Assembly: GCA_963678675.1 (NCBI GenBank)
Contig: OY783192.1
Span: forward strand, 21,530,622-21,594,621
Source: Xiphydria camelus
Taxonomy: Eukaryota > Arthropoda > Insecta > Hymenoptera > Xiphydriidae
Direction of reading: 5' to 3'
DNA: 64,000 nt
The position numbers were made by a program, and so were the translations under genes. This document shows positions 46,627 through 57,917 of the stretch, piece after piece. A model generated the notes under the pieces. It saw only the letters and a program-made list of their open reading frames with translations. It searched no databases and had not been told where the DNA came from. Numbering within the stretch: position 1 is the first letter of the stretch; each line of letters starts with the position of its first letter.

Positions 46627-47410
46627 GGGCGAGTTAAGATGCGCCGATATACCAGAGATAAAAATCAAATTGTTAAATGACGACCTTGTTGCCTACCGAC
46701 CATATCGATTATCGACAGTAGAAAGAGAAAAGTTAAAAGGGATAATTTCAGACTTATAAGCTAGTGGAGTGTAATTAGAGAAAGTTAATCCCTAATGCGA
46801 GTCCGATCATTAGTTTCGAAGAAAACGGGAGACGATAGAATGTGCGTGGGACTATAGGGTATTAAATAAAATTATGAAACGAATGAAATATTCACTACCA
46901 GTAATCGATGACGAAATAGATAGAGAGATTAGGGGGAAAAAATATTTCATTACTCTAGATTTGAAATCAGGATTTTAACAGATTCCCTTACATCCCGACG
47001 CTATTGAAAAGACCGTCTTTATTACTCCTGATGGGCATTATAAATTTCGCGGAACTGATATCAATATTTATCTCGATGATACCGTACTCGCATTTAACAA
47101 AACGAGAGGGGTTCGAAAAATTAAAAGAGATATTGGAAATCTTCCGAAGTAAAGAGTTTTCAATAAATATCAACAAATGTAAATTTTTCACGAAAAAGAT
47201 TGAATATCCAGGTTGCGAAGTTTTTAAAGAAGGCGCTCGACCGGGCCAATGTAAACTTAACGCAGTACAGAAAGCCGAATCGCTAAAAACGTTAAACAAG
47301 TGCATCAACGTTTTGGCTTGACCGGGTTTTTCAGAGTTTATTAACGATTTTGTAAGTAAAATAGCACCATTGATAAACTTGTTACGTAAAAATTCCCAGT
47401 AGGAACGAGA
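46627..47410 (+). pseudogene. reverse transcriptase remnant
   Basis: Pieces in order: YRPYRLSTVEREKLKGII, DYRVLNKIMKRMKYSLPVID, YFITLDLKSGF (stop) QIPLHPDA, KTVFITPDGHYKF, then IYLDDT (the active-site box, normally Y-x-D-D) and GFFRVY-type finger codons. Several stops and frame changes; part of the domain between HYKF and IYLDDT is deleted. Confidence 0.75.
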
Positions 47411-47462
47411 TACCAGACAATAAAATGCAATACAAGAAATAAAGGAAGAGTATTGGTTTAAA

Positions 47463-47831
47463 AATTAGATCACGTTGGACCATTTGTACAAAGTATCCAC
47501 AAGAATACGCGAATCTTGACTATTGTTGATGGATTCACGAAGAGTTCGATATATTTGAAGCGGTATAAAATACCAAGACCGAATATATTATAAAAGCCTT
47601 GCAAGCGGTATCTACGTTGTTTGGAGTACCTATCCGCATCATAACCGATAAGGGAGCAGGTTTCACTTTACAGATGTTTCGGTTGTTTTGTACGGAATTT
47701 GGAATAAAGCACACCCCGAATGCCGTAGGAACACCAAGGGCAAATGGCCAGTGTGAGAGGGTAAATCGCACTGTACTGGAAACATTGGCCATCATCACCA
47801 CCGCCGACGTCTGGAAAAAGTCGAAAACTTG
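47463..47831 (+). pseudogene. integrase core remnant
   Basis: LDHVGPFVQS (first Asp), TIVDGFTKSS, then RIITDKGAGFT (second Asp) and PRANGQCERVNRTV (Glu) define a retroviral-type integrase core. A break near 47570 separates the halves. Zinc-binding and C-terminal domains are not evident; codons near 47890-47990 may be pol C-terminus. Confidence 0.75.
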
Positions 47832-48084
47832 ATCCAAAAGCCAAGGGACTCTCTAGGGTCGAGGCGGTTTTGCTTAGAGACAGATGCGAGGTTGAGGATC
47901 TCGTAGACATGAAGTGGATGTCTGGGCAGCGATCGGTAATAGCCGTGGACCAGCTGAAGCCATGGGCCATCTCCAATACTTCTGATTGGCAGGTGAAGAG
48001 GATTAAATGCTTATACATATGAACAAACTTGGTACTCCAAGCTTGAAATATAAGTTACTGGGCCGAGTCACGAGTTTCGGCGTT

Positions 48085-48600
48085 TTTTGTTGGTCGCTGA
48101 AAACGTGGGCTTAACTCGTGGCGTAGGCTGGACCAATTGCCAAGTCGAAGTCTATGGTGTATTCCCTTGGTCAGGGTCTACATGGGCTTAGGTTTCGGCG
48201 TAGGCGCGACTATTTGCCGAGTCGAAAAATCTATGGTGTATTCCCCTGGTCAGGGTCTACATGGGCTTAGGTTTCGGCGTAGGCGGGACTATTTGCCGAG
48301 TCGAAATCTCTGGTGTATTCCCTTGGTCAGGGTCTACATGGGCTTAGATTTCGGCGTAGGCTGGACTATTTGCCAAGTCGAAATCTCTGGTGTATTCCCT
48401 TGGTCAGGGTCTACATGGGCTTAGGTTTCGGCGTAGGCTGGACTATTTGTCGAGTCGGAATCTCTGGTGTATTCCCTTGGTCAGGGTCTACATGGGCTTA
48501 GGTTTCGGCGTAGGCTGGACTATTTGCCGAATCGGAATCTCTGGTGTATTCCTCTGGTCAGAGCGTACATGGGCTTAGATTTTGACGTAGACTCGGACCA
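48085..48600. repeat. 77-bp minisatellite
   Basis: About six tandem units, each with GGTGTATTCCCTTGGTCAGG, GTCTACATGGGCTTAGG and TATTTGCCGAGTCG. The period is not a multiple of three, so a single frame reads the unit in rotating phases. It lies just upstream of the 3' LTR. Confidence 0.9.
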
Positions 48601-48843
48601 ACAGTCGGGCTCAGTTGGAAATTGTAGTTGACGAAAGAGAGTGAATGATAGTAACTCTGGGACGTATAATAGTACCTTGAAAAACAACTGAAAGGACTGG
48701 AAGCGTCATAAAATTTTCTGGTCTGGTCGACAAATTTTGTTTGTTGGTGGCCATTTAATTTCTGTTATTTGACTTAGTTGCTGACGATGGAGGTGACGAC
48801 ACTTAAGAATTGTCGAGGACGCCAAGGGTCAGGAAAGGCCGAA

Positions 48844-49331
48844 TGAAGATGGATGAATATCAGAACGATATTCGATGCAGAGTCGATGCCGGAGGTTGAG
48901 CATAAGCGGGAAACACCTAACGGGACCGGCAAGGATCGACAGCACGTAGCAACGGGCCCAGGAAGGCAGGATGAGTGGGTGCCTCCGGAAAGCCGAACTA
49001 TTCCGGGTATTATCAGAATACCCGCTTACCCTCGCTACCTGCTAGTGCGCACGGTTAGGAAGGCGCATGAGGGAATCAACGAGATTGGAATGTACGAGAG
49101 CTGGGGACCGTTTCGGTCATTTTCCAGAGATCCCGTTTTACCCCCGCTACCCGAGGGTACGTCCCAGGCAGGAGGACGTACGAGAGGCAGTGAGATTCAA
49201 GACATTTGCCGGGGGAGTCAACTGCAAACGGCGCTCGAAGGCACCATCGCGAACAGATCCATAGTGTAGTTTTTGGATTGAATAAATACGAACCGCGAGT
49301 GATCCTGCTCGTTCGATTTCTTCCTCCTACA
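48844..49331 (+). repeat. 3' LTR
   Basis: Matches 45658-46145 almost exactly. The purine-rich CAAGGGTCAGGAAAGGCCGA just before it may contain the polypurine tract. Confidence 0.9.
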
Positions 49332-49777
49332 CCACCAATTAGAATATAAATTTACCGTTCAATGTGATACTTTTTATTTTACGTTTTTATATTTTTTATT
49401 TATCCGTGAGCAAATTTTCTTCGCCTTATTAAGTGAAAATTTATTATTAAATTAAAAATTGTATGGAAATTTTCATATATTTTGTTCTAATTACTTGTTT
49501 AATATCGGGAATTGAATTCTTTTCCTGACATTTGAGCTAAGTGCGTTTATTTGAGACCGTTGCTATCGAGCGTCGCGTCGTTCCGCGTCTTTCATACCAG
49601 TGCAGTGCCGAAAAATTCGCATCACGGAGGAAGTCGCGGCATCGGGATACGTACCCGCGCTTGCCTGTGCCAGAAATAGCAGTTTATTGCGGCCAGGTAG
49701 TAAACGATCGCTGCAAACGACGAGTATTTCTAACTTCCTTGTTACGCGTTCATTACTAATAAAAATTCGACAGCTTT
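49332..49777. other. intergenic, nothing recognised
   Basis: AT-rich then GC-richer; short frames only. Confidence 0.4.
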
Positions 49778-50099
49778 TGTAGGAAATATTTCCCGAAAGA
49801 ACAGTTTATTGATGAATGCGACTGATTGTGAGTTACAACGTGATGAATGTGACTGCGACTTGACTTCGGCTCTTCGCCGAAGTAGCTCTTGCGATGGTCG
49901 AAGGAGAGAATGACCACCAAGCTGCCCAAGCCGTCCTTACGCCCGGCTCGTCCCTTATTCCGAGCCGATCACCGTGCGTTCTCAGGTAGCGTCGGTGTCC
50001 TGTTAGTCGGATGATCGGTATAGTCGTCCGTGCGTTATTGAGGATGTTCCGTTAACGGCCCGCAGACCCTAGGTTTTCTCCGTCAAATCGTTCCTCACA
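49778..50099 (-). mobile_element. solo LTR
   Basis: On the minus strand it starts TGTGAGGAACGATTTGACG and ends GGAAATATTTCCTACA, with an AATAAA signal (CATCAATAAACTG) near the end. CTTT lies directly outside both ends (49774-49777 and 50100-50103), a 4-bp target duplication typical of Ty3/gypsy. No internal region remains. Confidence 0.65.
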
Positions 50100-50103
50100 C
50101 TTT

Positions 50104-51110
50104 TCTGCTCAGAAGAACAAATGACATACAAAATTAAATAGATTTAAATTTTTCAATGAAAATCTTATCTGCTGAGACTCTATGTATTGTAAGCTATATT
50201 CGACGCGATAGACTCGACGCGGCTGCACGATGAGTCCTGAAGCAATCCTCGATGAGACTCGGATCACGATCCGATATGCACGCTGGTTGTCGATCGAATG
50301 GCTTCCTTCGATTGCCTGGAGGAGCATAAGACCCCCTTACTCCTTCATCCTGGGTCTGCATTGGAAAGCCCCGTTGCCTTGACGTCATTATGGGGGAAAC
50401 TGCCCGCTTCCACCTGGCTTCGTGAATCACCGTTGCTTGACGCGTCCACTCCTAACGGTGCCTTGAAATTTCAGTATAGAATTTTTTTTGCATGAATTTC
50501 CCCTAATTTTTCTTCTAGTCTTCTCTTCTTATTTATAACGAAAAAGAAATCACCAGAATTTCCCATCAAATACTCCTGGTAATGGACAAAAATGGTGAGA
50601 CACTTCTCCATATATCAGGCAAAAAATACGATTAAAAATCTACTAACATTTTCCCATAAATCTTTGTAGTGTTTACAAATTTGGAATTTTTATGGACTTT
50701 AAGAAACCGATTCGATTGACATCTGGGGTCAGTTTGGTCTTCCCAAATGTGCCATTCATCAATTAAAAACGAATATTTATTTGGTCATATTCCACTCTAC
50801 TATTTATTGATTATTCACGTGAAAAAAAAACTAATTCATTTTTATTTTCATGCAAAACAAACTTTGGAGGCTAGGTCCATCAACATAATTACATTCGGGG
50901 TGCTCTCACGCTCATATCTCTAAATATTCTAAATAAAATCACTTACCTCAAAAGCCGCTTTCACCAGACAGTAATTCACCTTTTTAAATAATTGTTTTTT
51001 TTATAAATGTATTAGTTTAAGCACTTTATTTTTTCTGGAACAACTCGCACCGGTTCTAATGGCCACAACTCACAACGTGCGTCGACTTCTGACGATCGGC
51101 CGAAAACGGC
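50104..51110. other. intergenic, nothing recognised
   Basis: Short overlapping frames near 50194-50495 on both strands; AT-rich after 50500. Confidence 0.4.
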
Positions 51111-51160
51111 CGAACTGACGCGAACTGACGCGAACTGACGCGAACTGACGCGAACTGACG
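51111..51160. repeat. 10-bp tandem repeat, CGAACTGACG x5
   Basis: Five perfect units. Confidence 0.95.
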
Positions 51161-51552
51161 CTCACGTGATCGCCTTTATAGATGTCATTGGTAGAATCTA
51201 TCTACCCGGATAGGTAAAAATTCCGTTACTCTAGGGTAATTGTGCAGTAACGTAATGATAAAAATTAAGGCGCACAACTTGTTACAATTTAAGGGCCGAA
51301 TGATAATTTTTGCTGCTATTATACGATAACGTTTATTAACGGAGGGATACTTTCTATATTGTGCAGGCATAAAAATTCCTGTTCGAGTAAAATTGTAGAG
51401 TTGGAACGGTAAAAATTCTGGAACGTTCGTCAAAATATATCGGTTGATTGTTAATTCCTGACCAGCGCCTCTACAAAATTAACCGTAAAACACCGAATGC
51501 TACACGCTTACCCTACTATTTAGCTAATTTTTACCGAAAATTTCTCTCCGTG
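51161..51552. other. AT-rich stretch without gene
   Basis: Repeated GGTAAAAATTC phrases; no gene. Confidence 0.4.
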
Positions 51553-51708
51553 CAGTCGAAAATTTGTTAAGTTCATCGAGCGCAACAGTCGAAAATTTTC
51601 TAAGTCCATCGAGCGCGACAGTCGAAAATTGTCTAAGTCCATCGGGCGCGACAGTCGAAAATTTTCAAAGTCCATCGAGCGCAACGGTCGAAAATTTTCT
51701 AAGTCCTC
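51553..51708. repeat. 33-bp minisatellite, locus 2
   Basis: About five units of AGTCGAAAATTTTCTAAGTC plus CATCGAGCGCGAC, the same unit as 37104-37275. Open on the minus strand as MDLENFRLSRS-type units. Confidence 0.85.
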
Positions 51709-51714
51709 TATAAG

Positions 51715-52022
51715 TGGAGGGGACAATTTCAGGACTTTAAGATCTTTTTCAACGCTAAGTCAGGCCTTTCAGTGCTATTTCATGGCTACGTTTTGAGAGA
51801 GGTGGGGATATTCAGTGGTAGCATGGCTATTTCAGTGGTCTTTCAGTTCTGTCAGGGCTTTTTCAGTGTTCTTTCAGTTCTGTCAGGACTTTTTCAGTTC
51901 TCGGATTTCGACTCAGGTGGGCCGCCCATAGAATTCGGAAGAACTGAAAAAGGACTGACAGGCCTGCATAAATGCATATTCAGGACATTCAGTTCTTTTT
52001 CAGTGCAACGATTTTCAGGTCA
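51715..52022 (-). repeat. AACTGAAAAAG motif array, right
   Basis: Inverted counterpart of 43003-43085, ending TTCTCGGATTTCGACTCAGG; then a direct copy of the 43109 segment. Confidence 0.75.
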
Positions 52023-52062
52023 TGGCCGGACTTTTCCTCCGCTAGACCGGGAGTTGAGAGAC

Positions 52063-52985
52063 ATCAAGAGACACGGCAGTGTCTCGCGGCATGTTCATTC
52101 AAGTCGTCAGAACGACGCCGCCAGCGCTGTCGCCGCGAGCACCCGTGTATCTTTACAGGAAAAATGTCTGCCCCCTTCACCCCTCAATTTTAACATCGAA
52201 TTTTCTCAATAAATATACGGTTATAACCAAAACTATGCTTAGTTACGCCATATAAATCGACTATTCTCTATCGATAAAGACCAGAGTAAATGTTGTAAGT
52301 TACATATTAACAGAGATTTTTCCTTAGCAACGCGAAGCCACGCCCCTCGCCCCTCAAAAGTCGAGAATCCGATTTCTCGGGCGATATATATATGTAAAAA
52401 TGTCACAAAAATTCCGCCTGTCTTCGGCGGTATTCGGCCATGGTCGGAAATGTGTACACAGATGCGGCCACACGCATACGCCATCAAAAATGTATGTGAG
52501 AGTGTGTGAGAGAATATATTCCTTGAATGTTTAGTTGTTTTTCAAAATTAATAAAATATTTCCATTCGCGAAACGATTTCCCTCGCATTTTTTCGATCCT
52601 CGGACGCGCTTGTTAATAAAAAGTAAAAATTCAGTGTAATCGGAGTAGTGAATCTCAATAGTGGTGAATGTGACAGACGCTCTGACAGCTAGCTATTATC
52701 AAATCGTTTGGATTTTTTTTTAAATAATCAAGATAGTGCACGGAAGCAGTGTCATTTTTCTTTGGTTGCTGGTGCATGAAGAGCAGGAAAGGAGACATCT
52801 GTATCTCGGAAGAAGAGTGGCATCAGATAAGTTACTTCCTAACTTACTGTCTTAACCTCATTTTCATCCCTTATACAGAATAAATATCTTTGTGGTTATT
52901 CTATTTTTTGTTTTCAGCGCCATACAAGAACAGGACGGATTGATGGAAATATGATTTTTCTTCGCAGTCAAAAATCAACCTAGGT
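52063..52985 (+). repeat. long-TIR family, internal unit C
   Basis: Third copy of the unit at 22527 and 24245, starting ATCAAGAGACACGGCAGTG and ending in TTGTTTTCAGCGCCATAC. Confidence 0.75.
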
Positions 52986-54258
52986 AGAAAAGAATTCTCT
53001 AAAATTGCAGTACAATGCCACGGTATGAATATCAGATTCTACCGACATGACATGCTTCGACAAGGTCTGTATCAACTTTAGCGGTATATTGAGGGCACTC
53101 CACTAATCCTGTGGCTCATTTTTCTATCTGGGAAAGCATATTATTATGGTAGTACAGCTGTACAGCGTTCCGATAATATATAATTGGAACTTTTGATAAT
53201 ACGAAAGGGGGAATATATCGATAAAGAAAAGATAATAAAATAATTACTTCATTATATTGTAATCCAATTCTATCGTATCTCCTACTTTTCTACCACGGCT
53301 TTCCCAGATAGAAAAATGTGCCACAGGATTAGTGCAGTGCCCCCAATATAATGCTAAAGTTGATACAGACTTTGTCGAAGCATGTCATGTCGGTAGAATT
53401 TGATATTCCTACCGTGGCATTGTACCGCAGAGTTCTAGAGATTTTTAATTCCGGTATATTAGAGGTAAAAAATGCATGTATACTGTCAGTACGGGAAGAC
53501 GGTATATTATCGGAACGCTGTACAGCTGTACTACCATAATAATATGCTTTCCCAGATAGAAAAATGTGCCACAGGATTAGTGCAGTGCCCCCAATATACC
53601 GCTAAAGTTGATACAGACCTTGTCGAAGTATGTCATGTCGGTAGAACCTGATATTCATACCGTGGCATTGTACCGCAATTCTAGAGAATTCTTTTCTACC
53701 TAGGTTGATTTTTGACTGCGAAGAAAAATCAAATTTCCATCAATCCGTCCCGTTCTCGTATGGCGCTGAAAACAAAAAAATAGAATAACCACAAAGACAT
53801 TTGTTCTGTATAAGGGATGAAAATGAGTTTAAGACAGTCAGTTAGGAAGTAACTTATCTGATGCCACTTCTTCCGAGATACAGATGTCTCCTTTCCTGCT
53901 CTTCATGCACTAGCAACCAGAGAAAAATGACACTGCTTCCGTGCACTATCTTGATTATTTAAAAAAAATCCAAACGATTTGATAATAGCTAGCTGTCAGA
54001 GCGTCTGTCACATTCACCACTATTGATATGACCGATGTTTTTCGGTCTGAAACGTCTATTTGGTTCGTGTCCCTGCTATTTGGTTTAAATCTCTGCTATT
54101 TGGTTCGAGTACCGGCTGTCGATATTGTCACCGAATTTTAAGGAACCATCTTGGAATTTTAGGGAACCATATTGGAATTTTAGGGAATCATCTTGGATCC
54201 GATGGCGCCAACCCATATGCAATGTGCTACGCTGGCGTGTATAAGGGACAGATTGTAT
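52660..54258. repeat. large palindrome of the long-TIR family
   Basis: 52660-53180 is the reverse complement of about 53500-54012 (for example GATACAGACCTTGTCGAAGT and its complement). A partial extra copy lies at 53300-53410. A roughly 21-bp tandem (GGAATTTTAGGGAACCAT) occurs at 54131-54195. The right end is eroded near 54258 (GGCGTGTATAAGGGACAG). Confidence 0.7.
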
Positions 54259-54273
54259 GTAATAACATACATA

Positions 54274-55221
54274 CAGGGTCAGTCGCACTATACACGCCAG
54301 CAAATGGGTTGCATATCGCTCGGCGCTTAGGAGATACCGATGATTCCTGTACCTAATTTAATGGTAATTTCGTTAGCCCGGACTCAAACCCCGATAGCCC
54401 GGACTCAAACCAAAGAGACATAGCAATTTGAAAAACATCGGCTAACTTTTAGTGTAGGTGATGGGTGCTCCGAAAAATGTGACAGCTGTCTGTGTTTTTA
54501 TTATTAATAAATAGAAGCCGTGCTATTTTTCTGTAGTCATTCATCGAACATAGACAACAGAAAAAAGGAGTCGAAATGCAATCAGATAAGTTAATTTCTG
54601 AATTACTTCATTTAACCTCATTTTGATAACCTATAAAGAATACATATCTTTTTGTGGTCACTTCTTTTTTTCTTTCAGCATTGCATATGAGGACGGGACG
54701 AACTCTTTGAGGACTAAGCGGAATTAATCTTTCTACATATTGGAGAATCCAAGTCGTGGGAGAAGAACAAAAGCATCGGATTAACTACAATATCGGGGTA
54801 ACTATAATACTTTATTTCTATTTTTTTCTCATCTGTGCTTGCCCTCTGTATTCCTACTACAAGTTTCGATTTATATACTAAATTTTATTTTATTTTTAGT
54901 TCATCGCTTCCACTCCATCGCCTTCGACTTCTTCTACCCAGTGAGGATTTCTCACGGACCAATAGTGGGCGTTGTGATTATTCACTAATCCTTCGTTGTA
55001 GAATTTCGATTCATCTGTGAACAAAATCTTCTGACGAACGAGGGATCGTCCACTTGCCGTTCCAAAAACCAGTCGGAATAGTTCATTCGTCGAGCTGGAT
55101 TTAGCTAATTGTACGCTGAAACATGCTCAAGTCGTATTCAGCCTTGAGAAGATTTATTTTCAATATTGGACCAAAGGTACGGCAATCCTGTTGCTTCAAT
55201 TTCCAGGTATATTAATTGTAA
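54274..55221 (-). mobile_element. second long-TIR family member, truncated
   Basis: Starts CAGGGTCAGTCGCACTATAC after TA (54272-54273), followed by ACACGCCAGCAAATGGGTTG as in the 21849 element and a diverged internal unit (54400-54830, with TCTTTCAGCATTGCATATGA). It carries the transposase fragment at 54850-55110. The other end was not found. Confidence 0.55.
54850..55110 (-). pseudogene. transposase fragment with first catalytic block
   Basis: Minus strand: NYSDWFLERQVDDPSFVRRI, then LFTDESKFYNEGLVNNHNAH and YWSVRNPHW, the region around the first catalytic Asp (FTDES) of an insect IS630-Tc1-mariner lineage whose members read FTDEATF...NxHNxHYW. The rest of the catalytic domain is missing. 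Confidence 0.7.
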
Positions 55222-55701
55222 GTATTACTGTAGAACGAGTAGGTTAAAAGATTTTCGTGAAGACTCACGATTTTCTGATATGTCATTTCGTACAGGTGCA
55301 ACCGAAGAGGATCTAGCTCGTGTCCTGTCCGTAAAAAGATGACTCGATGGACATCGGAGAATGTCAGGCTTGTCACCGAGCGCCTATTACCCACTGTACA
55401 TTAATTGCAATACGCGCTTCTCGTTTCATTCAACTATTTCAGCGTTAAATAACTTTTACTTCTTTCAAGGTAATCACCTTTTATGAACTGTTCGTGGTAG
55501 GAGGCAGCTATCGATAATAGAGACTCGTCGTATACAAGTTCGTCTATTAAAACTAAAAGGCAATTGGTGTGCAACTGGAACATCATCGCAGGAATAATTT
55601 GTCTACGATTAGTCACAATCATTGATCGTTGTCCCCTACGATCAACAATTCGTACAAGGTAAATGCTTTGAAAGAAGTAAAAGTTACTTAGAGCAGAAAT
55701 A

Positions 55702-56629
55702 CGAGGGTGAATCAAATATTAACCGGAATTTTGTTTCAAACATTTTAATGGTACATTAAATACAAATTTGAATACATCTTATTTTTCTACATAATCTCCT
55801 CTCTTATTTACACACTTTTCCCACCGGATCGGAAGTTTTTTAATTCCTTCATCAAAAAATGAAACAGGTCGTGTCAGTAACCAATTGCGCACAAACGGCT
55901 TTCCGCGGTGCTGCCTCTCCAGGTTTTCGCCACTCCATGCTTGCTCGCTTTGACTCCGGGGTGTAATGGTGCACCCATGTCTCATCGCAGGTTACAACAT
56001 GTCCCAACCAATCATTCCCCTCTGCTTGATATCGTGCCAACAGCCTTTCACAAACGGCAAAACGGTTTGCTTTCTGATCTTCCGTCAAAAGGCGAGGAAC
56101 CCATCTTGCACACACTTTTCGGTAACCCAAATCATCTGTAATGATTGATTGAGCACTCCCGTACGATATTCCGACATGTGTAGCAATTTCCAATACTGTA
56201 AGGTGGCGGTCACCTGTAATCAGCTCACGAATTGCACGAATATTCGCCTGATTGATGCTCGTCCTTGGTCGGCGTGCATGGGTCTCGTTCTGTACTGTCT
56301 CTCGGCCATCTGAGAATTTTTTGTGCCAGTCATAGACTTGGGTCTTTGAAAGTGTTTCATCGCCGAACTGTGCAGATAGTCGACGACAAATTTCGGAAGG
56401 TTTTACGCCTTCCCGCGTCAAAAATTTGATAATAACGCGTTGCGCAACAGACGTGTGCACCTCTTGCTCAGACATGATGCTACTAATAGTTCATTGATTC
56501 TGCCGCGCCAAACCGACTTGTCCCCCTTCTCTTGGCATCCCTACCTAATATATATTGAGACGCCGCGCCACTCCCATTGTCTATGGCGCGCTAAACAGAA
56601 AATTCCGGTTCATATTTGATTTACCCTCG
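55702..56629 (-). mobile_element. mariner element, internal deletion
   Basis: CGAGGGTGAATCAAATATTA at the left and inverted CGAGGGTAAATCAAATATGA at the right; TA at 55700-55701 and 56630-56631. 928 bp against about 1.3 kb for a full mariner. Confidence 0.9.
55852..56475 (-). pseudogene. mariner transposase, catalytic domain deleted
   Basis: The 207-codon frame from MSEQEVHTSVAQRVIIKF holds the complete helix-turn-helix pair (KTQVYDWHKKFSDGRETV; ISYGSAQSIITDDLGYRKVC), WVPRLLTEDQK, and the first catalytic Asp in VTCDETWVHHYTPESK, then runs out shortly after SMEWRKPGEAAP. The true C-terminus (FFDEGIKKLPIRWEKCVNKR, near 55860-55790) follows in another frame, so a deletion removed the second and third Asp and shifted frame. 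It could still encode a DNA-binding protein without catalysis. Confidence 0.85.
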
Positions 56630-56862
56630 TAGTTGAAACGAAAATCGCATATTGCAATGAAAGTACTATGGGTGAAAGGCGCTCGGTGACAAGCCTAACA
56701 TTCTCCGATCCATCGAGTCATCATTTTACGGACAGGACATGAGCTAGATCCTCTTCGGTTGCACCTGTACGAGATGACATGTCAGAAAATCGTGAGTCTT
56801 CATGAAAATCCTACCCCTAGTCTTCTAACCTACTCGTTCTTCAATAATACACTTAGTAATAA

Positions 56863-57585
56863 AAAGCTATTCTCCTACATGTACGTATTCTCCTCATGAA
56901 TAAATTCCAAAAAGTAGTGAAATCCCCCCACAAAAACAGATTCTCTGTAAAAAAAAGGCGGCATGTTCATTCAGTGCCAACAAAAATTGATACATAAAAT
57001 ACTCTCCAAAAAAGATTTGAAATCAATTAAGATCGTCATGTTCAAGAGTTATATATAAAAAGAGTAAAAGGCATCATTTGAAAGGGAAATTATTGTCAAT
57101 CAAGTGACTACAAAATTCGACTAAAAAAATTTATAAAAAAAATTTTAATAAAAAAGAACTTGCCGCGTTTTTTCCCTTCAAAATAAAAAATTCAGACACA
57201 GAATTATACTCGATGTTTATGCACTTATGATTTTAAATAAATTCATACACTTATATGATACCACCAGTATACCGAATGTCGTACGAGAAACCGATCTGGC
57301 GGGGGCCTTCTGAATTTCTCTGAATTTGACTTCGGCAGTGCAATTTATGAATCACTCTAACACCGTCCAAGCACTACCAATTATTCGGTATAGTGGACAA
57401 AATATGAAAACTTAAACGCGGCAAGTTCTTTTTTATTAAAATTTTTTTATAAATTTTTTTAGTCGAATTTTGTAGTCACTTGATTTACAATAATTTCCCT
57501 TTCAAATGATGCCTTTTACTCTTTTTATATATAACTCTTGAACATGACGATCTTAATTGATTTCAAATCATTTTTGGAGATTGAG
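56863..57585. repeat. foldback element, copy 2
   Basis: Collinear with 27709-28440; the right end is cut short at about 57585 (GGAGATTGAGTATAC instead of GGAGAGTATTTTACG). Confidence 0.8.
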
Positions 57586-57917
57586 TATACAAAAACCGCT
57601 CACCGCATTCTGATTAATCAGAAAGGCTTAACAAATGATATCGTCGAGGTTGCCGGACGGAATTAGCGGTCAATTTTTTTTAGGCACTATAATAGGAGTT
57701 TTCGATTCCGTCGCTGTAGCTGTGAAAAAAACGTTGTTCTTGACTATTAAAAGGTTATTTGGATAAGGTATGAAATAAAAAAACAGCATCATCATAATGC
57801 AATACAAATCTAATTATTAATGGAAAAAGAAATAAGTAGTTTACATAATTCATTAGTATTGAAAAATAACAAAATTGGACACTTACGCAGGTAAGTTTTT
57901 ACAATGGTTGTGGATGC
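57586..57917. other. AT-rich stretch without gene
   Basis: No recognisable feature. Confidence 0.4.

Larger units (their letters stand above)
45658..49331 (+). mobile_element. Ty3/gypsy-like LTR retrotransposon, degenerate interior
   Basis: Two 488-bp LTRs (45658-46145, 48844-49331) differ at only about three bases by eye and start TGAAG and end CTACA. A tRNA-Leu-type primer site follows the left LTR. Between them are broken gag, reverse transcriptase and integrase remnants on the plus strand and a 77-bp minisatellite. At 3.7 kb it is short for the group; protease and RNase H were not found. No exact target duplication was seen (CCCAA against CCACC). Confidence 0.9.
55222..56857. repeat. palindromic element, copy 2, split by mariner
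   Basis: Arms equivalent to 26086-26912: left from ATTACTGTAGAACGAGTAGG, right ending CCTACTCGTTCTTCAATAAT. The mariner at 55702-56629 sits between the arms. Confidence 0.75.

Noticed and set aside
48085..48600. Regularly spaced repeats that could suggest a CRISPR array
   Set aside because: The 77-bp units are contiguous tandem copies with no unique spacers, inside a eukaryotic LTR element.
54241..54273. Small perfect hairpin GTATGTAATAACATAC as regulatory site
   Set aside because: It lies at the junction of two abutting transposon ends and is explained by their tips.
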